This document shows, piece by piece, positions 7,993 through 15,991 of a DNA stretch of 64,000 bases; the stretch's first letter is position 1, and every line of letters begins with the position of its first letter. Under the pieces are notes generated by a model. The model had not been told where the DNA came from. It saw nothing but the letters and a program-made list of their open reading frames with translations, and did no database searches. Both the position numbers and the translations under genes were made by a program. This DNA comes from Pseudomonas fluorescens (GTDB taxonomy: Bacteria; Pseudomonadota; Gammaproteobacteria; Pseudomonadales; Pseudomonadaceae), in NCBI RefSeq assembly GCF_001708445.1, contig NZ_CP015637.1, positions 3,225,001 to 3,289,000 on the forward strand, in the 5' to 3' direction.

Positions 7993-8798
7993 GGTTTCAG
8001 GTCCTCATTCTCGGGTTTGTCGCTCAAGCGGCGTACCAACGGCAGTTGTTTGCGCAAGCCTCGGTCGACCAGGTTGGGCAGCAGGCTGTTAAGGCGCACA
8101 AAGAAACGCTCCGGCCAGCCCAGGTACAGATCGCGACGCTCGTTGGCAATCGCCTGGATCACGGCTGAAGCCACGGTGTGCGGGTCGTCGACGTTGGACT
8201 TGAGCGCATCGTTCAAGGCTTGCGCGGCGGGGCTGTTCATCTTGGTATGGGTGGCGCGCGGGGCGACGTACAGCACCCCGACGCGGGTATCGGCCAGTTC
8301 CCGGCGCAGCGCTTCAGAAAAGCCGCGCAAGGCGAACTTGGTGGCGCAGTAGGTGGCATAGCCGGGGTAGCCGATGGAGCCGTAGGTAGAGCCGACGTTC
8401 ACCACCATGGCGCTTGGCGCCTGCTTGAGCATGGGTAACAGCAGCTTGGTCAGGCAGATGGGCGCCGTGATGTTCAGCGCCAGCATCCCGTTGATTTCGT
8501 TGTCGTCCAGTTGCTCCAGCATCGCGAAGTGATTGATCCCGGCGGCGTTGATCAGCAGGTTCACGCCGCCGATGGCTTCGGCGGCGGCCAGCACTTTGCG
8601 CCGGTCGGCGAGAAAGGTCAGGTCGGCGCTTACCCAGCACAATTGCTGCGGATAGCGTTCAAGCAAACCTTCCAACGGCCCACGATGACGGGCCACGGCC
8701 AGCACCCGCGCGCCACTGGCGCAGAGGGCGGACACAATCGCCAGGCCAATCCCACCGCTGGCGCCGGTCAGCACCACGCGGGCGTCAGACAGGCGCAT
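7989..8798 (-). CDS. Short-chain dehydrogenase/reductase (SDR)
   Basis: This 269-residue classical SDR has a cofactor loop TGASGGIG (residues 11-18), an NAAG motif (ININ region LLINAAG), and the catalytic Ser...Tyr-x3-Lys set seen in VGSTYGS and YCATK. ARH after the second strand leaves NAD versus NADP open, with NADP somewhat favoured. It probably reduces a carbonyl or oxidises an alcohol in a pathway with its neighbours. The ATG at 8798 follows GGGGAGGC. It overlaps the end of the diiron-type gene by 14 bases, which indicates tight translational coupling. The extended C-terminal tail (about residues 225-269) is basic and proline-rich. Confidence 0.9.
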   Translation of the reverse strand: MRLSDARVVLTGASGGIGLAIVSALCASGARVLAVARHRGPLEGLLERYPQQLCWVSADLTFLADRRKVLAAAEAIGGVNLLINAAGINHFAMLEQLDDNEINGMLALNITAPICLTKLLLPMLKQAPSAMVVNVGSTYGSIGYPGYATYCATKFALRGFSEALRRELADTRVGVLYVAPRATHTKMNSPAAQALNDALKSNVDDPHTVASAVIQAIANERRDLYLGWPERFFVRLNSLLPNLVDRGLRKQLPLVRRLSDKPENEDLKP

Positions 8799-9459
8799 GG
8801 GAAGCCTCCCCAAGGCGCGGCAGGCTGCGGAACATATCGGTGTAGAGCGCGTACACCACCTTGGATGCGCGGATCACGGCGGCCTGGTCTTCAGGATCAT
8901 CCAGGCTGTTCATCAAGCGGCGGTAGGTTTCCATGTGGCCGATGTCCAGGGAACCGTGGGAGCTCAGGTAGCTGAACGCGGTGGCCGGCAGTTGCAAGCG
9001 ATCGCGGATGCTATCGGCGGCATGGGTGGCCAGGGCGATACTGGTGCCTTCCAGCACATTGACCATGCCGAACAGGCCAACCGGGTTGTCACGGGCGATC
9101 AGGTCATAGAGGTAGCTGACCATCAATTCGATGGGCAACCCAGGGCGCCCATCGCGTACCGCCGCCTTGTCGCCGCCACAGGCGGCGATGTCATCCAGCA
9201 CCCATTGCTCATGGCCATATTCATCTTCGATGTAGTCGCAAACGGCCTTGCGCAGCCATTCCAGGCGCGAGGGCAAGCGCGCGCCGCAAGCCATCATCAA
9301 CGGCACGGTATGCCGTACGTGGTAGTAGGCCTGGGCCAGGAATGCGCGATAGCTTTCCAGGCTGACCTTGCCTTCCATGGCATCGCGGATGATCGGCAGG
9401 TTGAACAGTGCGTTGCGTTCCTGTTGGGTGGCTTCTTGCAGCGAGTCGAAAAAATTCAC
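8785..9459 (-). CDS. Haem-oxygenase-like diiron oxidase family protein (TenA/PqqC-like fold)
   Basis: This 224-residue all-helical protein fits the iron-containing redox enzyme group with the haem-oxygenase/TenA fold. A complete set of candidate diiron ligands can be read: E80-x2-H83 in EDEYGHE, E137 in NVLEGTS, and H168-x3-D172-x2-H175 in SSHGSLDIGHME. That last spacing is the same as in the Chlamydia CADD protein. Known members (UndA, BesC, SznF, CADD) use O2 to cleave or hydroxylate fatty acids, amino acids or guanidines. Here it sits between an AMP-binding enzyme and an SDR, which suggests oxidation of an activated or acylated substrate. It overlaps both neighbours. The TenA thiaminase role is unlikely because no thiamine genes are near. 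Confidence 0.8.
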   Translation of the reverse strand: MNFFDSLQEATQQERNALFNLPIIRDAMEGKVSLESYRAFLAQAYYHVRHTVPLMMACGARLPSRLEWLRKAVCDYIEDEYGHEQWVLDDIAACGGDKAAVRDGRPGLPIELMVSYLYDLIARDNPVGLFGMVNVLEGTSIALATHAADSIRDRLQLPATAFSYLSSHGSLDIGHMETYRRLMNSLDDPEDQAAVIRASKVVYALYTDMFRSLPRLGEASHAPV

Positions 9460-10934
9460 GATGAGGTTTCCTCGTTGAGTGCAGGGGCAAGCTGGGTTTG
9501 ATAACGGGCGACGATGGCGTCGCGCCGTGGCCGGCCATTGGCGGTGAGCAAGCCATTGGCGGCGGTGAAGGGTTCTGCCAGGCGCGTCCAGCGATGCACC
9601 TGGGCGTAGTCCGGCAGGCTGCTATTGGCCTCGGCCACGGCGGCGGCCAGTTGGGCGTCGCTGCAGTCGGCGCGATGGGGCCACAGCAGGGCATGGTTCT
9701 GCGGCAGTGCTTCGCCGTACACGAACGCCTGGGCGATGACCCCGCCCTGGGTCAGTTCGGCCTCGACCCAGTCCGGGTTGACGTTGCGCCCGTAACTGGT
9801 GACGAACTGATGTTTCTTGCGGCCCTTGAGGTAGAGAAAACCGTCTTCGTCGAAGGCGCCCAGGTCGCCGCTGGGCCACCATTGTTCGGGCTGGCCGGGC
9901 TGGTCCAGGTAGCCGAGCAGGGTCGATCCCTTGATCAGCACTTCACCGTCTTCGGCCAGGCGGATTTCCACGTGGGGCAGGGGCCGGCCGACACTTCCCG
10001 GCCGGTTGGCCTCAGGGCGGTTCAGGCACACCACCGAAGCGCATTCCGAGAGCCCGTAGCCTTCGTACACCGGCATGCCCAAGTGGTGCGCCCGTTGCAA
10101 CAAGGCCTTGGAGACGCGCGCACCGCCGACCGCGGCGAAGCGCAGCCCCAGGGGGCTGAATGCCTTTTGCTCGGCGGCGATGACCAACATCAACAGTAAC
10201 TGCGGCACCAGGATCAGGCTGTGGGGCTGGCGTGCCGCCAGGCAACCGAGCAATTGCGCTGCGTCCACCGCGCTGGCGCCCTGGATACCCAGGCTCTTCT
10301 GGCTGGGCAGGCTCAAGGTGGCGCCGGCATACAACGCGGCGTAGCAACCGAGGTTCTCCAGCAAAATCGCAATGGGCAACAAGGCCAGGTGATGGCGTGG
10401 GTCGGTGACGTGGCTGGCCTGGTACAACTCACGGGCCACCCGCAACAGGCTGTCGGCGCTCAGGCACACGCCCTTGGGCGCCCCAGTGGTGCCGGAGGTG
10501 AAGGTCAGCTTGGCGGTAGCCGATGGCATCGAAGGGCGGCCTTCAAACGTACGGCACCAGAATTCGCCGGATTGACGGTAGCCACTGGCGAGCAGTTCAG
10601 CCTCCAGGTGGGGCTCGGCGAGCACCCGCTCAGCGTGGCTTTGTTGCAGGCAGTGGGCGCGCTGTGCCGGGCTGAAGAACGGCGGCAGGGTCAGGCAGGT
10701 CAGCCCCTCGAACAGCACCGCCAGGTCCCACAGCATGGCCTCGACGCCATTGTCCAAGGCCAGGGCGACCACTTTCACGCCTTCGTCGCGCAGGCGTTCG
10801 CGGCGGTACTCGACTTCGGCGAACAGTGAGGTGTAATCCATCTTCAAGGTGTCGCCCCACAAGGCGATAGCACCGTCATTGCGCTCGGCGTAACCGCGAA
10901 GCACGGCGTGGAAGCGGCGGGTTTCAGGCGACAT
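9456..10934 (-). CDS. AMP-binding (acyl-CoA synthetase / adenylate-forming) enzyme
   Basis: This 492-residue member of the ANL superfamily has the phosphate-binding loop LTFTSGTTGAPKGV, the EGYGLSE adenine region and SGDLGAFDEDGFLYLKGRKK near the hinge. It should activate a carboxylic acid as the acyl-adenylate. The C-terminal catalytic lysine, normally in a motif like LTPTLKLKR, is replaced: the aligned segment reads LTANGRPRRDAI, with arginine at the lysine position. That could weaken adenylation or restrict the enzyme to the thioester half-reaction. The ATG at 10934 (MSPETRRF) was chosen over upstream in-frame starts because those would run deep into the preceding gene. It overlaps that gene by 11 bases and the next by 4. 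Confidence 0.87.
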   Translation of the reverse strand: MSPETRRFHAVLRGYAERNDGAIALWGDTLKMDYTSLFAEVEYRRERLRDEGVKVVALALDNGVEAMLWDLAVLFEGLTCLTLPPFFSPAQRAHCLQQSHAERVLAEPHLEAELLASGYRQSGEFWCRTFEGRPSMPSATAKLTFTSGTTGAPKGVCLSADSLLRVARELYQASHVTDPRHHLALLPIAILLENLGCYAALYAGATLSLPSQKSLGIQGASAVDAAQLLGCLAARQPHSLILVPQLLLMLVIAAEQKAFSPLGLRFAAVGGARVSKALLQRAHHLGMPVYEGYGLSECASVVCLNRPEANRPGSVGRPLPHVEIRLAEDGEVLIKGSTLLGYLDQPGQPEQWWPSGDLGAFDEDGFLYLKGRKKHQFVTSYGRNVNPDWVEAELTQGGVIAQAFVYGEALPQNHALLWPHRADCSDAQLAAAVAEANSSLPDYAQVHRWTRLAEPFTAANGLLTANGRPRRDAIVARYQTQLAPALNEETSS

Positions 10935-11601
10935 GGCTGGCGTCCTCAATCGTGGTAGGCAACCCCAGGCGTGAGAACAGGCCCATGTTGCGCAAATGGA
11001 TAAAGCCGGCGCGGATATTGCCGACATGCACCCAAGGTTGGCTTTCGTAGTAACTGCCCCAGTGATGGCGGTCATCGCCCAGGCGCTGCGGGTCGGCGGC
11101 GCACAGGGTGACCGGCTTCAAGCCGAGGCGGTGGAAGCTGTTGACCAGGCCGATATTGCCGGTGAACGCCACCCACTCCAGGCCGCCCATGGCCAGCAGC
11201 CAGGTGATGGCGATGATGCTCAGGCGGGCACTGCCGGTATCGCTGGCGGCCAGGTTGCCGACTTCGGCAATGGCCCGGCGCTCCACCGGTTGGTCGGCGG
11301 CGGCACTGATCAGTGGCTCGATCGGATGGTCCAGGTAACGTTCCAGGAACAACGGTTCGGTGCTCGCCAGGCGCACCCCGGCGACGCCACACAGTTCACC
11401 GTTGGCCTGGCTCACGCCAAACAACTGCGGCATGAAGTGGCGGATATCGGCGCCGTGGGCAATGCGAAAACGCTGTTGGATAAACGCCTCGAATTCCGCG
11501 CGCTGAGGGTCTTGGGGCAGGGCACGGGCGAGGCATAGCGGCGTACTGTCGGCCTGGCCAAACAGCAGCGGCAAGCGAACGCTCCAATCGATGTCGGGCA
11601 T
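10924..11601 (-). CDS. Thermostable-hemolysin family protein (GNAT-like), first gene of the operon
   Basis: This 225-residue protein matches the thermostable hemolysin family named after Vibrio delta-TH, with AEVGNLAASDTGSARLSI and EWVAFTGNIGLVNSFHRLGL as landmarks. It has no signal peptide, and the fold is thought to resemble GNAT or autoinducer-synthase acyltransferases. An acyl-transfer role beside the adenylating enzyme is therefore more plausible here than direct haemolysis. The ATG at 11601 (MPDIDWSVRL) follows GGGAGA by 10 bases. It is the promoter-proximal gene of the seven-gene operon, divergent from cytochrome b561, with two response-regulator-like boxes between them. Confidence 0.82.
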   Translation of the reverse strand: MPDIDWSVRLPLLFGQADSTPLCLARALPQDPQRAEFEAFIQQRFRIAHGADIRHFMPQLFGVSQANGELCGVAGVRLASTEPLFLERYLDHPIEPLISAAADQPVERRAIAEVGNLAASDTGSARLSIIAITWLLAMGGLEWVAFTGNIGLVNSFHRLGLKPVTLCAADPQRLGDDRHHWGSYYESQPWVHVGNIRAGFIHLRNMGLFSRLGLPTTIEDASHVA

Positions 11602-11649
11602 TGGCGATACGTCTCCCAAGTGAAGTTGGGTGGAGTATCGGAGGCATTT

Positions 11650-11666
11650 CTTAACGAAGTCTGAAG
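11650..11666 (+). promoter_or_regulatory. PmrA/QseB-like box reading toward cytochrome b561
   Basis: CTTAACGAAGTCTGAAG is a direct repeat of CTTAAG-like hexamers separated by five bases, the site type bound by PmrA/QseB regulators. It reads toward the cytochrome b561 gene, with an AAAATG-like -10 candidate six bases downstream. It is the mirror partner of the box at 11693-11709. Confidence 0.6.
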
Positions 11667-11692
11667 GTGGTGAAAATGATCGATCGGCCGAT

Positions 11693-11709
11693 CTTCAGAC
11701 TGCCTTAAG
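11693..11709 (-). promoter_or_regulatory. PmrA/QseB-like box reading toward the seven-gene operon
   Basis: Read on the minus strand this is CTTAAGGCAGTCTGAAG, again CTTAAG-N5-CTGAAG, 92 to 108 bases upstream of the first operon gene. The palindrome GATCGGCCGATC (11682-11693) lies between the two boxes, adjoining this one. Confidence 0.62.
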
Positions 11710-11782
11710 ACTTCGCAGGCAGGGTGACGCCGACGCTTCGAGGCCGAGCCCGGCCACCCTTCCTGCATAAGGCTCCTTTCCC

Positions 11783-12334
11783 ATGACCGAAAACCAGATG
11801 ACAACGCGCTACGCAAGGCTGTCGATGAGCCTGCACTGGCTGATGCTCGCGCTGTTCGTTGGCGTGTACGCCTGTATCGAAATCAAAGGCCTGCTGCCCC
11901 GCGGGCATGCACTCAAGGGCGTGTTCCTCGGTGGCCATGCGCTGTTCGGGATTGGCATATTCGTGCTGGTCTGGCTGCGTCTGCTGGGACGCCTGGCGCC
12001 ACGCCCGCCGATTGTGCCGCGACCGCCCGCCTGGCAAACGGCTGCATCGCACCTGATGCACCTGGCGTTGTACGGCCTGATGATCATCACGCCACTGCTG
12101 GCGTGGCTGATGCTCAATGCCGCAGGCAAGCCGGTGCCGTATTTCGAGTTCGGCTTACCCACGCTGGTCGCACCGGACCCGGACCTGGCCCGGCAGTTCA
12201 AGCACTGGCATGAGTGGCTGGGTAGCGCCGGCTATTGGTTGATCGGCCTGCACGCGGCGGCGGGGCTGTTCCACCATTACTGGGTGCGTGATAACACCCT
12301 GGTGCGCATGCTGCCGAAACGCTACAAAGGCTGA
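11783..12334 (+). CDS. Cytochrome b561 family inner-membrane protein
   Basis: This 183-residue protein has four transmembrane helices with the usual b561 histidines (MSLHWLMLALF, GGHALFG, SHLMHLALYGL and LIGLHAAAGLFHHY), expected to hold two b haems and pass electrons from quinol or superoxide. The start at 11783 follows AAGGC; a second in-frame ATG lies five codons on. It is divergent from the seven-gene operon and shares its upstream region with the paired response-regulator-like boxes, so it may belong to the same regulon and supply electrons or relieve oxidative stress. It is followed by the sugar transport locus. Confidence 0.88.
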   Translation: MTENQMTTRYARLSMSLHWLMLALFVGVYACIEIKGLLPRGHALKGVFLGGHALFGIGIFVLVWLRLLGRLAPRPPIVPRPPAWQTAASHLMHLALYGLMIITPLLAWLMLNAAGKPVPYFEFGLPTLVAPDPDLARQFKHWHEWLGSAGYWLIGLHAAAGLFHHYWVRDNTLVRMLPKRYKG

Positions 12335-12345
12335 AATTGCGATTA

Positions 12346-12401
12346 AAGCGCTTGATGAAACGTTTCTTCTAGCGACAAACGGCGCACGCAAGCGCTTGCG
12401 T
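12346..12401 (+). promoter_or_regulatory. LacI-family operator cluster upstream of the sugar ABC operon
   Basis: Three palindromes lie here: AAGCGCTT at 12346-12353, GAAACGTTTC at 12357-12366 and a perfect 16-base palindrome, ACGCAAGCGCTTGCGT, at 12386-12401. The last has the central CG typical of LacI-family operators. They lie 88-143 bases upstream of the ATPase gene, so the LacI-type regulator encoded at 15992 is the likely ligand. Confidence 0.68.
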
Positions 12402-12488
12402 AAGTAAATGTATCTGATTAGAGTCGGTGGCAATCGGCTCTGATCCAAGGGGTCGATAGACAAAAATAATAAAACCAGGAGCTCAGTC

Positions 12489-14021
12489 ATGAGCCTTGAA
12501 CCCTTGCTTGAGATGCAGGGCATCAGCAAAACCTTCAACGGTTTGCGTGTGCTCAAGAATGTCGGCCTGAAGGTCTACCCCGGCGAAATCCACGCCTTGA
12601 TGGGGGAGAACGGCGCCGGCAAATCGACCCTGATGAAAATCCTCTCCGGCGCCTACCAGGCCGATCCCGGCGGCGAAATCCGCATCACCGGCCAGCGTGT
12701 CGCCACCTTCACGCCCGCCACCGCCAAAGCCCTCGGCATCGCCGTGATCTATCAGGAACTGAGCCTGTGCCCGAACCTGAGCGTGGCCGAGAATATCTAC
12801 CTGGGCCGGGAACTGCGTCGTGGCTGGACCATCGACCGCCAGGGCATGCAGGCCGGTTGCGTCGAGGTGCTGCAACGCCTGGGCGCCGAGTTCACCCCGG
12901 CAACCCAGGTCAGCAGCCTGTCGATCGCCGAGCGCCAATTGGTGGAAATCGCCCGCGCCTTGCATGCCCACGCCAAGTTGCTGGTGATGGACGAGCCGAC
13001 CACGCCGCTGTCCTCCCGCGAGACCGACCGCCTGTTCGCGCTGATCAAGCAACTGCGTAGCCAGGGCCTGGCGATCATCTATATCAGCCACCGTATGGCC
13101 GAGATCTACGAGCTGTCGGACCGCGTCTCGGTGCTGCGCGACGGCCAATACATCGGCGAATTGACCCGCGACGCGCTGTCGGCCGAGGTGTTGGTGAAAA
13201 TGATGGTGGGCCGCGACCTCTCCGGTTTCTACAAAAAGGAACACGCCGCCTATAACCCCGGCAACGTGGTGATGCGCGTGCGTGACATGGCCGATGGCAA
13301 GCGCGTGCGCAATTGCAGTTTCGACCTGCATGCCGGTGAAGTGCTGGGCATTGCCGGTTTGGTCGGGGCAGGGCGCACCGAACTGGCGCGACTGATTTTC
13401 GCCGCCGACCCGCGCACCTCCGGCACCCTGGAAGTGGTGGGCGAGCGCGTGACCCAACTGCGCAACCCGGCCGATGCGATTCGGGCCGGCGTGGTCTACC
13501 TCACCGAAGACCGCAAGGCCCAGGGCCTGTTCCTCGACATGAGCGTGGCCGACAACATCAATGTTTGTGCCTGTGTGCCCGACGCCCATGCCGGTGGCGT
13601 ACTCGATCGCCGGCATGCCGCGCAACGCTCGAATGACGCGATCAAGTCACTGTCGATCCGCGTGGCCTCGGGCAAGGTCAATGTGGGGGCGTTGTCCGGT
13701 GGCAACCAGCAAAAGGTCTTGCTGGCGCGGCTGCTGGAGGTCAAGCCGCATGTGCTGATCCTCGACGAACCGACGCGGGGCGTGGACATCGGCTCCAAGT
13801 CCGAGATCTACCGCATCATCAACCAACTGGCCCAGGCGGGCGTCGGCATCGTGGTGATCTCCAGCGAATTGCCGGAAATCATCGGCACCTGCGACCGTGT
13901 GCTGATCATGCGCGAAGGCCAGTTGGTGGCCGAAGTCGGCGGGGCTTCCGGCCACGTCATTTCCCAGGAACGTATTATTGACCTCGCCACTGGTGGCGAT
14001 CAGGTGGTTGCCCATGGCTGA
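12489..14021 (+). CDS. Sugar ABC transporter ATPase (RbsA-like, two nucleotide-binding domains)
   Basis: This 510-residue cytoplasmic ATPase has two ABC domains. The first has Walker [10 protein letters not shown], signature LSIAERQ and Walker B LLVMDEPT. The second has a degenerate Walker A (GLVGAGRTE), the signature LSGGNQQK and LILDEPTRG, as in RbsA, XylG and FrcA. It powers uptake of a pentose, polyol or fructose with the permease and binding protein that follow. The ATG at 12489 follows AGGAGCTC. It overlaps the permease start by 8 bases. LacI-type operators lie in the upstream leader. Confidence 0.95.
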   Translation: MSLEPLLEMQGISKTFNGLRVLKNVGLKVYPGEIHALMGENGAGKSTLMKILSGAYQADPGGEIRITGQRVATFTPATAKALGIAVIYQELSLCPNLSVAENIYLGRELRRGWTIDRQGMQAGCVEVLQRLGAEFTPATQVSSLSIAERQLVEIARALHAHAKLLVMDEPTTPLSSRETDRLFALIKQLRSQGLAIIYISHRMAEIYELSDRVSVLRDGQYIGELTRDALSAEVLVKMMVGRDLSGFYKKEHAAYNPGNVVMRVRDMADGKRVRNCSFDLHAGEVLGIAGLVGAGRTELARLIFAADPRTSGTLEVVGERVTQLRNPADAIRAGVVYLTEDRKAQGLFLDMSVADNINVCACVPDAHAGGVLDRRHAAQRSNDAIKSLSIRVASGKVNVGALSGGNQQKVLLARLLEVKPHVLILDEPTRGVDIGSKSEIYRIINQLAQAGVGIVVISSELPEIIGTCDRVLIMREGQLVAEVGGASGHVISQERIIDLATGGDQVVAHG

Positions 14022-15003
14022 TTCACACAACACGATGACCCTCCCGGCTGTCGGCAAGGCCGAACGCGTCCGAGGGCTGATGCGCACGGTCGGCATGCTG
14101 CCGGTGCTGATCCTGCTGCTGGTGGGCTTTGCCCTGGCCAGTGAAAACTTCCTGACGATGCAGAACCTGTCGATCATCACCCAGCAGGCGTCGGTCAATG
14201 TGGTGCTGGCAGCGGGCATGACCTTTGTGATCCTCACGGCGGGCATCGACCTGTCGGTGGGGGCGATCCTGGCGGCGTCGGCCGTGGTGGCGTTGCAGGC
14301 GTCGATGTCGCCGCAGTTCGGCATGTTCGGTATCGCCGCCGGTATCGGCTTTGGCCTGTTGCTGGGCCTGGTCAACGGCGGGCTGATTGCCTTCATGCGC
14401 CTGCCGCCGTTTATCGTCACCCTCGGGGCCTTGACCGCCATGCGCGGCCTGGCGCGCTTGCTCGCCGATGACAAGACGGTGTTCAACCCCGACCTGCCTT
14501 TTGCCTTTATCGGCAATGACTCGATCCTCGGTGTGCCGTGGCTGGTGGTGATCGCCGTGGCGGTGGTGGCCCTGTCGTGGTTCATCCTGCGCCGCACCGT
14601 GATGGGCGTGCAGATCTATTCGGTGGGCGGCAACCCCGAAGCGGCGCGGCTCTCCGGAATCAAGGTGTGGAAAGTGCTGCTGTTTGTCTATGCCATGTCC
14701 GGTGCGCTGGCCGGGCTCGGTGCGGTGATGAGCGCCTCGCGCCTGTTCGCCGCCAACGGCCTGCAACTGGGGCAATCCTATGAACTGGACGCGATTGCCG
14801 CCGTGATCCTCGGCGGCACCAGCTTTACCGGCGGGGTCGGCACTATCGGCGGTACGTTGATCGGCGCCCTGATCATCGCGGTACTCACCAATGGCCTGGT
14901 GCTGCTGGGGGTGTCGGATATCTGGCAGTACATCATCAAGGGCATCGTGATCATCGGCGCAGTGGCGCTGGATCGTTATCGCCAATCCGGTGCGCGCACC
15001 TGA
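14014..15003 (+). CDS. Sugar ABC transporter permease (RbsC-like)
   Basis: This 329-residue permease of the branched-chain/ribose type has eight or more hydrophobic helices and the signature segment [11 protein letters not shown], with [16 protein letters not shown] near the C-terminus. It forms the membrane pore for the adjacent ATPase and binding protein. The ATG at 14014 lies inside the end of the ATPase gene, so translation is coupled; the longer upstream reading in the same frame has no better start. Confidence 0.94.
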   Translation: MADSHNTMTLPAVGKAERVRGLMRTVGMLPVLILLLVGFALASENFLTMQNLSIITQQASVNVVLAAGMTFVILTAGIDLSVGAILAASAVVALQASMSPQFGMFGIAAGIGFGLLLGLVNGGLIAFMRLPPFIVTLGALTAMRGLARLLADDKTVFNPDLPFAFIGNDSILGVPWLVVIAVAVVALSWFILRRTVMGVQIYSVGGNPEAARLSGIKVWKVLLFVYAMSGALAGLGAVMSASRLFAANGLQLGQSYELDAIAAVILGGTSFTGGVGTIGGTLIGALIIAVLTNGLVLLGVSDIWQYIIKGIVIIGAVALDRYRQSGART

Positions 15004-15037
15004 ATTCACTCATACAACAATCACAAGAGAGACCCGC

Positions 15038-15970
15038 ATGAACCTTAAACATCTGTTCCCCGTCATGGCCTTGGCCGCCCTGATGTCCCAAGCCGTTGAA
15101 GCCCGCGAGCTCAAAGCCCTCGGCATCAGCATGGGCTCGCTCGGCAACCCGTATTTCGTGACCCTGGCCGACGGCGCAACCGCAAGGGCCAAGGCCCTGA
15201 ACCCCGACGTCAAGGTAACCTCGGTGTCGGCCGACTATGACCTGAGCAAGCAGTTCTCGCAGATCGACAACTTCATCTCGTCCAAGGTCGACCTGATCCT
15301 GATCAACGCCGTCGACCCTTCTGCCATGGCCTCGGCGATCAAGAAAGCGCGCGACGCCGGGATTGTCGTGGTGGCCGTGGATGTGGACGCCAAGGGCGTG
15401 AACGCCACCGTGCAGACCGACAACGTCGAAGCCGGCAAGCTGGCCTGCCAGTTCCTGGTGGACAAGCTCAAGGGCAAGGGCAACGTGATTATCCAGAACG
15501 GCCCGCAAGTCACGGCGGTGACCGATCGCGTCAAAGGCTGCAAGGCCGCCCTGGCCGCGGCACCCGACATCAAGGTGCTGTCCGACGACCAGGACGGCAA
15601 GGGCTCGCGCGAAGGCGGCCTGAACGCCATGCAGGGTTACCTGACCCGCTTCCCGAGCATCGACGGCCTGTTCGCGATCAACGACCCGCAAGCCATCGGC
15701 AGCGACCTGGCGGCCAAGCAGCTCAAGCGCAGCGGCATCATCATTACGTCGGTGGACGGCGCGCCGGATATCGAACATGCGCTCAAGACCGACACACAGA
15801 TCCAGGCATCCGCCAGCCAGGACCCGTGGGCCATGGCGCAGACAGCGGTGAACATCGGCAATGACCTGCTCAATGACAAGGCCCCGGCCGAAGCGGTGAC
15901 CCTGCTCACGCCCAAACTGATCACCCGTGACAACGTCGGCACCTACAGCGGCTGGTCGAGCAAACATTGA
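15038..15970 (+). CDS. Periplasmic sugar-binding protein (RbsB-like)
   Basis: This 310-residue protein has a signal peptide (MNLKHLFPVMALAALMSQAVEA) and a periplasmic-binding-protein type 1 fold (GISMGSLGNPYF at the first strand, INAVDPSAMASAI, and NDPQAIGSDLAAKQ). It captures the sugar for the transporter encoded upstream. The exact sugar is not evident; the xylulokinase gene downstream points to xylitol, arabitol, xylulose or a related pentose/polyol. The ATG at 15038 has AAGAGAGA upstream and lies 35 bases after the permease. Confidence 0.92.
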   Translation: MNLKHLFPVMALAALMSQAVEARELKALGISMGSLGNPYFVTLADGATARAKALNPDVKVTSVSADYDLSKQFSQIDNFISSKVDLILINAVDPSAMASAIKKARDAGIVVVAVDVDAKGVNATVQTDNVEAGKLACQFLVDKLKGKGNVIIQNGPQVTAVTDRVKGCKAALAAAPDIKVLSDDQDGKGSREGGLNAMQGYLTRFPSIDGLFAINDPQAIGSDLAAKQLKRSGIIITSVDGAPDIEHALKTDTQIQASASQDPWAMAQTAVNIGNDLLNDKAPAEAVTLLTPKLITRDNVGTYSGWSSKH

Positions 15971-15991
15971 TTCATTGAGAGGAACGGCGCC

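Noticed and set aside
8785..9459. TenA thiaminase or PqqC role for the haem-oxygenase-like protein
   Set aside because: No thiamine or PQQ genes are near and the metal ligand set of diiron oxidases is complete.
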